Shown here: in pieces, positions 1 to 8,278 of the stretch
How the letters are laid out: every line of letters begins with the position of its first letter
Position numbering within the stretch: position 1 is the stretch's first letter
Assembly (NCBI RefSeq): GCF_014050145.1
Contig: NZ_JACFYF010000018.1
Coordinates: 1 to 52,412 of the forward strand
Source: Vibrio marinisediminis
Lineage (GTDB): Bacteria; Pseudomonadota; Gammaproteobacteria; Enterobacterales; Vibrionaceae
Direction of reading: 5' to 3'
DNA length: 52,412 bases
Made by a program: the position numbers and the translations under genes
The notes under the pieces: model-generated
The model's input: only the letters and a program-made list of their open reading frames with translations
The model's database searches: none
Told to the model about the DNA's origin: nothing

Positions 1-19
1 AGTCCCGTCCACTCCGCCA
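1..19 (+). tRNA. tRNA 3' end, probably tRNA-Asp (partial)
   Basis: The window opens inside a tRNA. The visible part is the 3' half of the T arm, the acceptor 3' strand CCACTCC, discriminator G and an encoded CCA. The combination AGTCCCGTCC plus G73 matches gammaproteobacterial tRNA-Asp (GTC) better than tRNA-Ser, the other common G73 family. The anticodon is outside the window, so identity is inferred. In Vibrio, tRNA-Asp often follows 5S rRNA at the end of an rRNA operon. Confidence 0.75.
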
Positions 20-30
20 CTTATTGAAAA

Positions 31-57
31 GCCCTGCTAGAAATAGCAGGGCTTTTT
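31..57 (+). terminator. Rho-independent terminator after the tRNA
   Basis: A perfect 9-bp stem (GCCCTGCTA / TAGCAGGGC) with a GAAA loop is followed by five T. It begins 11 bases after the tRNA CCA end and is placed to end that tRNA (or rRNA) transcript. Confidence 0.9.
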
Positions 58-86
58 CACATCTGAAAGAAATTACTTTGTCCTCA

Positions 87-113
87 AATAAAACCCGCTA
101 CTCGCGTTTTATT
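87..113 (-). terminator. Possible terminator of the UDG-family gene
   Basis: An 8-bp inverted repeat (AATAAAAC / GTTTTATT) with an 11-base centre lies about 55 bases beyond the stop of the minus-strand gene at 169-744. The T-rich 3' arm would serve as the tail. Its low GC content makes it a weak candidate. Confidence 0.4.
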
Positions 114-168
114 CTAAGAAAGCCATTGAGAGACTCCCGTTTGTGTAACTCGCTAATTTACTCCTACC

Positions 169-744
169 TCATTCCATTAAGTATGAATGTACATGTTGTC
201 GAATGTATGGCACGACGTTTTCTTCAAACCAAGGATTACGTTTTAGCCAAAGAGTATTGCGCGGTGATGGATGTGGTAGAGGGATATATTGAGGAGCCCA
301 TTGTTGCCATGCTTTGACGGTATCAGTGAGATTTTTCGGTTTGTTTGGTAAGTAATAATTCTGGGCATACTGACCGATCAGCAGAGTGAGTTCTATTCTA
401 GGAAGCAGATCAATGACTTTTTGATGCCATTGTGGCGCACACTCTTTTCTTGGTGGAAGATCGCCACTGCTTGCTTTGCCTGGATAACAGAGCCCCATTG
501 GCATAATGGCTATTTTAGTCGCGTCATAGAAAACCTCGTTATCGATTTGTAGCCATGAGCGCAGTCGTTCTCCACTAGGGTCATTCCAAGGAACGGTTGT
601 CTCGTGCACCCTAAGACCGGGTGCTTGCCCGATAATAAGGATACGGGCATCTTGATGAGCTTGTATGACTGGATTTGCACCGAACGGCAGTTCTGGTTCG
701 CACAAGTGACATTGGCGTATTTGTGTTAGTACGTTTGTGAGCAT
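169..744 (-). CDS. Uracil-DNA glycosylase superfamily protein
   Basis: The 191-aa protein has the fold signatures of the uracil-DNA glycosylase superfamily: GQAPG near residues 39-43, the hydrophobic strand LLIGQYAQNYYLP, and HPSPRN near the C-terminus in place of the classical HPSPLS catalytic loop. Four cysteines at 12, 15, 86 and 102 follow the C-X2-C-Xn-C-X15-C spacing of family 4/5 iron-sulfur UDGs, so a 4Fe-4S cluster is plausible. Activity on uracil is inferred; related proteins include ones with no proven substrate. Its ATG overlaps the stop of the upstream dehydrogenase gene by one base (TAATG), so the two are probably translated together. Confidence 0.75.
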   Translation of the reverse strand: MLTNVLTQIRQCHLCEPELPFGANPVIQAHQDARILIIGQAPGLRVHETTVPWNDPSGERLRSWLQIDNEVFYDATKIAIMPMGLCYPGKASSGDLPPRKECAPQWHQKVIDLLPRIELTLLIGQYAQNYYLPNKPKNLTDTVKAWQQWAPQYIPLPHPSPRNTLWLKRNPWFEENVVPYIRQHVHSYLME

Positions 745-1670
745 TAGTAGCCTTTATCAAAGTCAATGCAGTCCTGAAGTGTATAGCCTTGTTCCCAATG
801 CTTGTAATGTCGAGCAAAGATGTCGACAACTTGCTCAGGGAAACTCAGTGCTGCGATGTGAGGGGTTATCGTGATCTTTGGGTGCTCCCAGTAAGGGTGA
901 GACGGCTCTAAGGGTTCCTGCTCAAAAACATCAAGAAAAGCATGCTCTATAAAACCATTATCTAACGCAGAAATCAGGTCATCTTGTACAATACTGTTCC
1001 CCCTACCAACGTTAAACATCAGAAATCCATTTCCTGCAGATAAAACTTGTCGGTTAAATATGCCGATTGTGTTGGCAGTATTTGGTAGTGTACTGACGAC
1101 AATGTCTGATTTTTCAATCGCACTGCTTAACTCATCAATATGGTAAATCTCGTTGAATGGAGAGCCTGGTGTAGGGATCCCTCTGGTGTTGACTCCAATC
1201 GCTCTGACACCGAAAGCCGTTGATACCTTAGCTAAGTGTTCACCTATTGTCCCTGTCCCTACGATGGTGATTGTTTTCGTGTCGAGTGTTTTGTATTGAT
1301 AAGGATTCCAATGCTGTTCTTTCTGCTGCGCTTTGTATTGTTCAAAGTGCCGATAGTGTTTTATTGCGAAACCAAAAACGTACTCTGCGATTTGCTGACC
1401 AAAAATCCCTTTCACATTCGTTAGCTGATAGTCTCGACGTAAGCTATCTTTCATTAAGGCATCGATGCCTGCGTAAACAGATTGAACCCATTGTAAGTTT
1501 TCAAAATCATCTAGCTGTGAAGCCAATAGCGGTGGAGAAGCTAAAACTAAGTCGGCGTGTTGTTTATTGTCAGTCAGTTGTAAGTTTGGCAGCGCTAAGG
1601 ATTCAATCAGCTTTTGATAGATTTCGTTTTGCTCAGTTAAGATATAGAGTTTTTTCGTAAAAATGTTCAT
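744..1670 (-). CDS. D-2-hydroxyacid dehydrogenase (GhrA-like)
   Basis: The 308-aa protein is an NAD(P)-dependent 2-hydroxyacid dehydrogenase of the glyoxylate/hydroxypyruvate reductase type, reducing 2-keto acids to D-2-hydroxyacids in the cytoplasm. The dinucleotide motif GTGTIG lies near residue 138. The catalytic Arg is in NVGRG, the Glu in FEQEPL and the His in TPHIAA. Length fits the family. It is the first gene of a two-gene minus-strand unit with the UDG-family gene. The natural substrate cannot be read from sequence; GhrA-like glyoxylate or hydroxypyruvate reduction is the best guess. Confidence 0.82.
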   Translation of the reverse strand: MNIFTKKLYILTEQNEIYQKLIESLALPNLQLTDNKQHADLVLASPPLLASQLDDFENLQWVQSVYAGIDALMKDSLRRDYQLTNVKGIFGQQIAEYVFGFAIKHYRHFEQYKAQQKEQHWNPYQYKTLDTKTITIVGTGTIGEHLAKVSTAFGVRAIGVNTRGIPTPGSPFNEIYHIDELSSAIEKSDIVVSTLPNTANTIGIFNRQVLSAGNGFLMFNVGRGNSIVQDDLISALDNGFIEHAFLDVFEQEPLEPSHPYWEHPKITITPHIAALSFPEQVVDIFARHYKHWEQGYTLQDCIDFDKGY

Positions 1671-1742
1671 AGGCTTTGCTTTTTTCCCTGCTGGTTATCA
1701 AGTAAACTGCCGCTGTATTTTTCTGCAACCAATTGAGCCAAT

Positions 1743-2330
1743 ATGCTAAGAAACCCACTTCAGCTTCGTCTTGAGAAGTTAGAACCTTGGAAACAGATAA
1801 CTTTCATGGCTTGTCTGTGTGAGCGTATGTATCCAAACTACGCGATGTTTTGTGAAAACACTCAGTTTGCTTCAGCTCGTACTTATCGTGACATTCTCGA
1901 TAGTATCTGGGAACAACTAACCGTCAAGACTGCGAAGGTTAACTTCGATCGTCAACTTGAGAAGCTGGAAGAAATTATCCCAAGCTCTGAAGATTTCGAC
2001 TTCTACGGTGTTTACCCAGCGATTGACGCATGCGTTGCTTTGTCGACGCTTATTCATGGGTTGCTTGATCGTGATGATCTTTTTGAAAGTATGCAAAAAG
2101 TAAGTCAGCAGTCAGTAATGACGGTTGCACAACTAGAAGAAGTGCAGACAGACGTCGAGATTACTGATGAAAACCAAAAGGATAACGAAGCTGTATGTGC
2201 TGAGTGGGACGTTCAGTGGGCTATTTTCCGTCCTTTGAAAGATGCTGAAGAACGCGATATTGAATTGATTAAAGATCTTCGAATTGAGCTCAAAGAGGAA
2301 GGCGTAAGCAATATTGGTATTGCTCTTTAA
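1743..2330 (+). CDS. yjaG: YjaG family protein (DUF416)
   Basis: The 195-aa protein matches the DUF416/YjaG family: the N-terminal segment LEKLEPWKQITFMACLCERM and the later FDFYGVYPAIDACVALSTL stretch are family hallmarks. It is soluble, alpha-helical and acidic, with no signal peptide or membrane segment. Molecular function is unknown. It is divergent from the dehydrogenase gene with a 72-bp gap that must hold both promoters. As in E. coli it lies upstream of hupA, although here a CNNM gene on the other strand sits between them. Confidence 0.85.
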   Translation: MLRNPLQLRLEKLEPWKQITFMACLCERMYPNYAMFCENTQFASARTYRDILDSIWEQLTVKTAKVNFDRQLEKLEEIIPSSEDFDFYGVYPAIDACVALSTLIHGLLDRDDLFESMQKVSQQSVMTVAQLEEVQTDVEITDENQKDNEAVCAEWDVQWAIFRPLKDAEERDIELIKDLRIELKEEGVSNIGIAL

Positions 2331-2337
2331 AACGCAT

Positions 2338-2370
2338 TAAAAAAGGGAGCTTACGCTCCCTTTTGTTTTT
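2338..2370. terminator. Bidirectional terminator between yjaG and the CNNM gene
   Basis: GGGAGC (2345-2350) pairs with GCTCCC (2355-2360) around a TTAC loop, extended by flanking A and T runs. The runs on both sides let it serve the two converging genes; the right end abuts the stop codon of the CNNM gene. Confidence 0.85.
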
Positions 2371-3470
2371 TATGACTTGTCTTTATTACCCGAGTCAGAT
2401 TCGTTGTCATCTTCTTCATCGTCATCACGGCTTTCAATTACGCCGTGCTGTTTTTTCCACTTTTCCCAGCGTTCGAATGCGAGTTCTTGCATGTCTGTAG
2501 TGCTATCAGCTTCGTCGACAATCTCTTCACCAATAAGGTGCTCAAAAATGTCTTCTAAGGTTAGCAAGCCTTGAACTGTGCCATATTCGTCAACGACAAG
2601 CGCCAATTGCAGGCGTTTAGAGAGCATCTGATCGAATGCTTTAGGTAATGGCATGTTATTCAAAATAACATGCACAGGACGCATTACCGCTCCAAGTTGC
2701 TTCTCGCCGCTACCCGAGTGTTTAAGTTTGAATAGCTCTAAGCGATGCACAAATCCGACGATATTATCGTTGGTTTGGCTGTAGACCAATGGACGAGAGA
2801 ATGGAGTATCACGGTGTTCTGTTAAGAACTCTTTGATCGTCATCTCTGCATCAACACGGAATACAACAGGACGCGGTGTCATTACTTGAGTCACTGGAAC
2901 ATCTTGAATGCCAAGTAAGTTACTTAGAATTTTTGATTCGCCTTCAGCAAACTCTCCACTTTCTTTTGCGAGTAATGCCATTGCAGATAGCTCATCACGC
3001 ATTTTTGGAGCTTCATGACCACGAGCTAGGCGCTTGGTGATTTGCTCTGAGAACCATACAAATGGCGTGAGCAGCCAAACCATCCAACGTAGGGTGGTGG
3101 CAGAGAATGGCGCAAGTTGACGCCAGTATGTTGCACCAATCGTCTTAGGTACAATTTCTGACAGTACGAGAATTGCTAAGGTTAGTACGCCTGAGAATAC
3201 ACCTAGCCATTCACTACCAAATACCACAGCCGCTTGCGCACCTGCAGTCGCTGCACCAATGGTATGAGCAATGGTGTTTAATGTCAGAATGGAGGCTAAT
3301 GGACGGTCTATATCTTTCTTTAGAGCCGCAAGTTTATCCGCTGCAGGGTGCCCTTGATGGCGCATTTGAGCGATATAACTAGGGCTGATACTAAGTAAGA
3401 CCGCTTCTAAAACTGAACAGACAAAAGATACGCCAATTGCGACACTGACGTATATAGTTAACAGCAACAT
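2370..3470 (-). CDS. CNNM/DUF21 and CBS domain membrane protein (hemolysin C family)
   Basis: The 366-aa protein has an N-terminal CNNM (DUF21) transmembrane domain over roughly residues 1-175, with hydrophobic segments at 2-22, about 60-85 and 90-115 and a further membrane segment before the QITKR stretch. A CBS pair follows at about 195-320 (VMTPRP opens the first). A very acidic, probably disordered tail (DDDEEDDNESDS) replaces the usual CorC_HlyC domain. Family members are linked to Mg2+/Co2+ or Na+ transport, and the CBS pair usually binds adenine nucleotides. The ion handled here is not known. It converges with yjaG. Confidence 0.85.
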   Translation of the reverse strand: MLLLTIYVSVAIGVSFVCSVLEAVLLSISPSYIAQMRHQGHPAADKLAALKKDIDRPLASILTLNTIAHTIGAATAGAQAAVVFGSEWLGVFSGVLTLAILVLSEIVPKTIGATYWRQLAPFSATTLRWMVWLLTPFVWFSEQITKRLARGHEAPKMRDELSAMALLAKESGEFAEGESKILSNLLGIQDVPVTQVMTPRPVVFRVDAEMTIKEFLTEHRDTPFSRPLVYSQTNDNIVGFVHRLELFKLKHSGSGEKQLGAVMRPVHVILNNMPLPKAFDQMLSKRLQLALVVDEYGTVQGLLTLEDIFEHLIGEEIVDEADSTTDMQELAFERWEKWKKQHGVIESRDDDEEDDNESDSGNKDKS

Positions 3471-3822
3471 ATTGTTCCTATGATAGTTATAACCACGACC
3501 TAATTTTGCTGCGAAATGCTATCACTGTTCAAAACGAAAGCAAGTTCATTATGCCTGGGCATTATTGGTGTGTGTATTATTTAGTCGTTCAAGCCCCGTA
3601 ATATCAGGCTTCGCGTAACTTGAACGGGTTATAAATAAGGTTAAATTGGTTGAAAAACAAGTATTGATTATGGTTCAGCTAGTAACAATTTGTGAGTTAT
3701 TACTCATATTATGGTTAAAAGTAAGGCGATGAAGCCAAAGAATGCTTACAAACCTTTGCCAGATGGGGCATTTATGTTTTAGAGTGAGTTGAATTCGATA
3801 ACATAATGAGAAGGGAAACCTA
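3471..3822. promoter_or_regulatory. 352-bp intergenic region upstream of hupA with inverted repeats
   Basis: No coding potential is apparent. The region must carry the divergent promoters of the CNNM gene and hupA. Two structures stand out: an 8-bp inverted repeat CGTTCAAG (3586-3593) / CTTGAACG (3619-3626), with a competing AAGCC/GGCTT pair inside it, and the palindrome TGAGT-TATT-ACTCA at 3693-3706. I could not assign convincing -35/-10 boxes. A GAAGGGA ribosome-binding site lies just before the hupA ATG. Confidence 0.5.
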
Positions 3823-4095
3823 ATGAACAAGACCCAATTAATCGACTTTATCGCTGAAAAAGCAGACCTATCAAAAGCACAAGCTAAAGCTGCTCTTGAA
3901 GCAACTCTTGAAGGCGTGACTGGCGCACTTAAAGAGGGTGACCAAGTTCAACTAATTGGTTTTGGTACATTTAAAGTGAACCACCGCGCTGCACGTACTG
4001 GTCGTAACCCTAAGACTGGTGCTGAGATCCAAATCGCAGCGGCTAATGTTCCTGCTTTCGTTGCTGGTAAAGCACTTAAAGACGCAGTGAAATAA
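3823..4095 (+). CDS. hupA: DNA-binding protein HU-alpha
   Basis: The 90-aa protein is a typical HU subunit. It starts [11 protein letters not shown], has the dimerisation helices in the first half, and carries the DNA-binding beta-arm signature [18 protein letters not shown] at about residues 46-63, ending [11 protein letters not shown] bends and compacts DNA in the nucleoid as a homo- or heterodimer with HU-beta. The alpha call rests on context: yjaG lies upstream and the DUF1481 gene and purHD downstream, as in E. coli. Well-supplied ribosome-binding site and even codon use suggest high expression. Confidence 0.97.
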   Translation: MNKTQLIDFIAEKADLSKAQAKAALEATLEGVTGALKEGDQVQLIGFGTFKVNHRAARTGRNPKTGAEIQIAAANVPAFVAGKALKDAVK

Positions 4096-4143
4096 TTTAA
4101 TTTACGCCAAGGTCAGTGTTGATCTTGGCGTTTGCTTGAAACT

Positions 4144-4839
4144 ATGAAAAAAATTCTCCTTCCTTCACTAATCATCTCTTTCCTTTTCGGCTGCTCTGCC
4201 GATATTTCTAATTCAACACTTGAAACAACGCTTCAACACTCTGGTGGTCAGAGTATGGGTGATGCGACGAGTTTGTATTGGTTTACTGACCGACTTACTG
4301 TTCCACTCAGTGCGGCTGACTATGTCATTGCAGGCGATTATGGGTGGTATAAAAGTAATTACCGCTGGGAAGAGGGCAATGTTCGAGAGCTGATTCGTGA
4401 AGGTGAGCAATTAAAAACAGCTAATGGTTTGGTTCCGTACAAGATTCATGTGCGTTTTAACCAGCAGGGTGAGGCTGTTTATCAGCAGTACCGTCTAGGT
4501 GGTAAAATTCTGCCATTAAAGCCTGCGATGTTGGAACAGCTTAAGAATGAGGCTGTTAATGTGGCTGAAAAAACCAAAGCGCAAGATAAGGCGGGTTTAG
4601 GTTTAATTCAGGGTTACTGGGATGGTAAAGAATTTGAAACCTGTACTGGTGAAGAATTTGAAAAGCTGGAATTTAATCAAAACCTACCGAGTTTTATGGT
4701 TAACCGATTAGCTGGTATCGACAGCTATATCGCTTTTGTTGGCAACAAAAGTGGAAACAGTTTGATAGTTGACGATCTATTGATGCTAACGGATGACAGC
4801 CAAGCCTGTATTGAACGACCGAAAATGCTAGAAGAATAA
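4144..4839 (+). CDS. yjaH: DUF1481 lipoprotein (YjaH-like)
   Basis: The product is about 231 aa, starting MKKILLPSL at 4144. A TTG 12 bases upstream is in frame but gives a poorer signal sequence. The first 16 residues form a lipoprotein signal peptide with lipobox LFGC; the lipidated Cys is residue 17. Ser at +2 predicts sorting to the outer membrane. The rest matches DUF1481, found next to hupA in Enterobacteria and Vibrio. Function is unknown. It lies 48 bp after hupA on the same strand and may share its transcript. Confidence 0.83.
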   Translation: MKKILLPSLIISFLFGCSADISNSTLETTLQHSGGQSMGDATSLYWFTDRLTVPLSAADYVIAGDYGWYKSNYRWEEGNVRELIREGEQLKTANGLVPYKIHVRFNQQGEAVYQQYRLGGKILPLKPAMLEQLKNEAVNVAEKTKAQDKAGLGLIQGYWDGKEFETCTGEEFEKLEFNQNLPSFMVNRLAGIDSYIAFVGNKSGNSLIVDDLLMLTDDSQACIERPKMLEE

Positions 4840-4866
4840 AAAAGGCGCTCTAAGAGCGCCTTTAAC
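4840..4866. terminator. Bidirectional terminator between yjaH and purD
   Basis: AAAGGCGCTC and GAGCGCCTTT form a stem with a short TAA loop and A/T runs on both sides. It lies between converging genes and can end both transcripts. Confidence 0.88.
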
Positions 4867-4879
4867 GTTGATAATAGAG

Positions 4880-6169
4880 TTAAGCCTTGTTTTCGCGCTC
4901 AATCGCTCTGTAACCGATATCATTGCGATAGAACATACCATTCCAGCTAATTTGTTTAGCAAGCTCGTAAGCACGCTTCTGCGCCTCAGAAACGGTATTC
5001 CCAAGGGCCGTTGCACACAATACTCGTCCACCATTGGTAACGATGTCACCAGAGTCATTATCTGTGCCCGCATGGAAAACTTTCTCACCTTCGATTTCCA
5101 CTTGAGGTAGCCCTGATATTACATCACCTTTGTGGTAATCAGCAGGGTAGCCACCTGCTGCTAGAACGACGCCAATCGAAGCGCGTGGGTCCCATTTTGA
5201 TTCCACTTGATCTAGCTTTTTATCAATTGCGGCTAAGCACAGTTCAACCATATCTGATTGCATGCGCATCATAATTGGTTGTGTTTCAGGGTCACCAAAG
5301 CGGCAGTTGTATTCGATCACTTTTGGTGTGCCATCTTTATCGATCATTAAGCCAGCATACAAGAAACCAGTATAAGGGTTACCTTCTGATGCCATACCGC
5401 GAACGGTTGGGTAGATAACTTCTTGCATAATGCGGTCATGGATTTCTGCAGTAACCACAGGAGCAGGTGAATAGGCACCCATACCTCCCGTGTTTGGACC
5501 CGTGTCTTTATCACCAACACGTTTATGATCTTGGCTTGTTGCCATAGGCAATACGTTCTCGCCATCAACCATAACGATGAAGCTTGCTTCTTCACCTTCT
5601 AGGAACTCTTCAATCACAACACGGCTACCAGCGTCACCAAACGCATTGCCTGCCAGCATGTCTTTAATCGCATCCTCGGCTTCTTGCAGTGTCATCGCGA
5701 CAATAACGCCTTTACCAGCGGCAAGGCCATCGGCTTTAACGACGATAGGAGCGCCTTGCTCACGCACGTAAGCGAGTGCCAGCTCAACGTCAGTAAAGTT
5801 GGCATAAGCACCGCTTGGGATTTGATGACGCGCTAAGAAATCTTTGGTGAACGCCTTAGAGCCTTCAAGTTGCGCAGCCGATTGAGTAGGACCAAAGATA
5901 GGTAGACCAGCCGCTTGGAATGCGTCAACCACACCGATAACTAAAGGTGCTTCAGGACCAACAATTGTTAGCTCAATCGCTTTTTCTTTTGCGAACGCAA
6001 CCAGAGCCTCAATGTTTTCTACATCGATAGCGACATTCTCTAGTTTCGGTTCAAGTGCTGTTCCAGCATTACCCGGGGCAACGAAAATAGTTTCAATGTT
6101 TGGGTTTTGCGCGACTTTCCAACCCAGTGCATGTTCACGACCGCCAGAGCCAATAATTAATACCTTCAT
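4880..6169 (-). CDS. purD: Phosphoribosylamine-glycine ligase (GAR synthetase)
   Basis: The 429-aa protein catalyses the ATP-dependent joining of glycine to phosphoribosylamine, step 2 of de novo purine synthesis. It starts MKVLIIGSGGREHAL, the N-terminal GARS signature, followed by an ATP-grasp domain (VKADGLAAGKGV near residues 144-155; YNCRFGDPETQ near residue 290 as the metal and phosphate site) and the GARS C-terminal domain. The ATG is preceded by AAAGGA. It lies 255 bp downstream of purH on the same strand, and the two are expected to form one PurR-controlled unit. Confidence 0.97.
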   Translation of the reverse strand: MKVLIIGSGGREHALGWKVAQNPNIETIFVAPGNAGTALEPKLENVAIDVENIEALVAFAKEKAIELTIVGPEAPLVIGVVDAFQAAGLPIFGPTQSAAQLEGSKAFTKDFLARHQIPSGAYANFTDVELALAYVREQGAPIVVKADGLAAGKGVIVAMTLQEAEDAIKDMLAGNAFGDAGSRVVIEEFLEGEEASFIVMVDGENVLPMATSQDHKRVGDKDTGPNTGGMGAYSPAPVVTAEIHDRIMQEVIYPTVRGMASEGNPYTGFLYAGLMIDKDGTPKVIEYNCRFGDPETQPIMMRMQSDMVELCLAAIDKKLDQVESKWDPRASIGVVLAAGGYPADYHKGDVISGLPQVEIEGEKVFHAGTDNDSGDIVTNGGRVLCATALGNTVSEAQKRAYELAKQISWNGMFYRNDIGYRAIERENKA

Positions 6170-6225
6170 TTTTTATCCTTTGATAGCTGCGCCATATTGC
6201 TAATCTCAGTGTCGAGTTTGCTCAT
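6166..6225 (-). CDS. Possible 19-codon leader ORF coupled to purD
   Basis: A minus-strand ATG at 6225 opens a 19-codon frame (MSKLDTEISNMAQLSKDKK) whose TGA overlaps the purD start as ATGA, the usual arrangement for translational coupling. The purD ribosome-binding sequence AAAGGA lies inside it. The nearest GGAG is about 16 bases upstream of its own ATG, too far for an ideal site. I do not recognise the peptide, and it may be a chance frame. Confidence 0.2.
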   Translation of the reverse strand: MSKLDTEISNMAQLSKDKK

Positions 6226-6424
6226 TTATATTTATAAACTCCGCGAACTCTCCTTGATTTTAACAATATGGCTTTGCTCTAAAATGAAAAATTCTGTCTT
6301 AAGTTCTTACCAAAACTTAATCACATTGTTCGATGTATTTCCCAACATCTCAGGTGAGATATGTTGAGTTCTCTTTAAATCAGTGCCGTTAACGCAGCCA
6401 CAGCGCTCAATACGAAGAGTGGGA

Positions 6425-8017
6425 TTAGTGGCGGAAGTGACGCATGCCAGTAAAGATCATCGCCATACCATGTTCATCGGCTGCTGCGATAACTTCGTCA
6501 TCACGCATCGAACCACCCGGTTGGATGACACATTTAATGCCCGCTTCTGCCGCCGCATCAATACCATCACGGAATGGGAAGAAAGCATCGGAAGCCATTA
6601 CGCTTCCAGCCACTTCTAAGCCTTCATCTGCTGCTTTAATACCCGCAATTTTCGCTGAGTAAACACGGCTCATTTGACCGGCGCCGACACCGATAGTCAT
6701 ATCGCCCTTAGCGTAGACAATCGCGTTTGATTTGACGTATTTAGCTACCTTCCAGCAGAACAGTGCATCCTTTAGTTCTTCATCGGTTGGTTGGCGTTTA
6801 GAGACAACTTTCAAATCATCTAGAGTGACCATGCCTTGGTCACGGTCTTGAACTAGCAGACCACCGTTAACGCGTTTGACATCAAAACCAGTGGTTTTCG
6901 TTGACCACTCGCCACACTCAAGTAGGCGCACGTTTTTCTTCGCAGCGACAATGTCTACCGCCTCTGCTGAAACTGAAGGTGCAATGATCACCTCAACGAA
7001 TTGGCGCTCTACAATCGCTGTTGCAGTTTCTGCATCAAGTTCTTGGTTGAAAGCAATGATGCCACCAAATGCCGAAGTTGGGTCTGTTTGATACGCGCGG
7101 TTGTATGCCTCAAGAATATCTTTACCTAGAGCCACACCACATGGGTTGGCGTGCTTAACGATCACACATGCAGGTTCATTGAACTCTTTGACACATTCTA
7201 AAGCGGCATCGGTATCAGCAATGTTGTTGTAAGAAAGGGCTTTGCCTTGGATTTGACGAGCAGTGGAGACAGAAGCTTCTTGAGGATTTTCTTCCACATA
7301 GAAAGCGGCATCTTGGTGGCTGTTTTCACCGTAGCGCATGTCTTGCTTTTTGATAAACTGCTGGTTGAAAGTACGTGGGAATTGGCTCTCTTCATCCCCT
7401 TCTTTGTTCTCACCGTAAGAAGGAACCATAGTGCCGAAGTAGTTAGCGATCATGCCATCGTAAGCTGCTGTGTGCTCAAATGCAGCAATCGCGAGATCAA
7501 AGCGAGTCTCAAGCGTGAGTGATCTTTCGTTGTGATCCATTTCGGTAATAACGCGGTTGTAGTCAGATGCGTTTACAACGATAGTGACATCTTTGTGGTT
7601 TTTCGCCGCAGAGCGAACCATAGTCGGACCACCGATATCAATGTTCTCTACCGCATCAGCCAGTGTGCAGCCTTCTTTTGCGACCGTTTCGGCGAATGGG
7701 TAAAGGTTTACTACAACCATATCGATAGGGTTGATGCCGTGTTTTTCCATCACACCATCATCTTGACCGCGACGCCCAAGTACGCCACCGTGAACTTTTG
7801 GATGTAGGGTCTTAACGCGACCGTCCATCATTTCAGGGAAACCAGTGTAATCTGATACTTCGGTTACTGAGATACCTTGTTCAGCCAGCAGGCGTGCTGT
7901 ACCACCAGTAGACAGAATGTCGACCCCGTGCTCCACTAGAGCTCGAGCAAACTCAACAATACCGGTTTTGTCTGATACGCTGATAAGCGCACGGCGAATA
8001 GGGCGAGCGTTATTCAT
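6425..8017 (-). CDS. purH: Bifunctional AICAR transformylase / IMP cyclohydrolase
   Basis: The 530-aa enzyme carries out the last two steps of purine synthesis: formylation of AICAR with 10-formyl-THF, then ring closure to IMP. The MGS-like cyclohydrolase domain ([27 protein letters not shown]) fills roughly residues 1-150. The transformylase domain follows, with KHANPCGVA and [18 protein letters not shown] as signatures. The usual length is about 529. It is first in the purH-purD unit, and a PurR-like operator lies upstream at 8194-8209. Confidence 0.97.
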   Translation of the reverse strand: MNNARPIRRALISVSDKTGIVEFARALVEHGVDILSTGGTARLLAEQGISVTEVSDYTGFPEMMDGRVKTLHPKVHGGVLGRRGQDDGVMEKHGINPIDMVVVNLYPFAETVAKEGCTLADAVENIDIGGPTMVRSAAKNHKDVTIVVNASDYNRVITEMDHNERSLTLETRFDLAIAAFEHTAAYDGMIANYFGTMVPSYGENKEGDEESQFPRTFNQQFIKKQDMRYGENSHQDAAFYVEENPQEASVSTARQIQGKALSYNNIADTDAALECVKEFNEPACVIVKHANPCGVALGKDILEAYNRAYQTDPTSAFGGIIAFNQELDAETATAIVERQFVEVIIAPSVSAEAVDIVAAKKNVRLLECGEWSTKTTGFDVKRVNGGLLVQDRDQGMVTLDDLKVVSKRQPTDEELKDALFCWKVAKYVKSNAIVYAKGDMTIGVGAGQMSRVYSAKIAGIKAADEGLEVAGSVMASDAFFPFRDGIDAAAEAGIKCVIQPGGSMRDDEVIAAADEHGMAMIFTGMRHFRH

Positions 8018-8193
8018 GCTTCCATTTTCCTCAAATTCACGAATTAAAAGATGTTTGCCAAAAATGAACTTGTTTCTACTTCATGAGGTAGAATATTGGC
8101 CAGTTTTGGTAAAGACCTTTTGCCATGTCAAAGAGCTTAAAGCGCTCTGAATTTGATGGCGCACATTCTAACTAAATTATTACAAAAAAGCTC

Positions 8194-8209
8194 GCGCAAT
8201 CGTTTGGCA
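8194..8209. promoter_or_regulatory. PurR-like operator upstream of purH
   Basis: GCGCAATCGTTTGGCA fits the core GCAANCGNTT of the PurR operator (consensus ACGCAAACGTTTTCGT); the right half is weaker. It lies about 180 bp before the purH ATG and 70 bp before zntR. Repression of purHD by PurR with hypoxanthine or guanine is known in E. coli; here it is inferred from the site. Confidence 0.65.
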
Positions 8210-8278
8210 TCGCAAAAATAATTATGTTTTGCGCCATTTTCTCGTTTTAAAGTAACGAGACAGTTAATAGGAGAAGTT

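Noticed and set aside
1-19. tRNA-Ser as identity of the left-edge tRNA
   Set aside because: G73 fits Ser, but the T-arm and acceptor bases match the usual gammaproteobacterial tRNA-Asp better; the anticodon is not visible, so this is not fully settled.
24-317. 97-aa plus-strand frame after the tRNA
   Set aside because: It includes the terminator hairpin and overlaps the UDG-family gene in antisense; no start signal.
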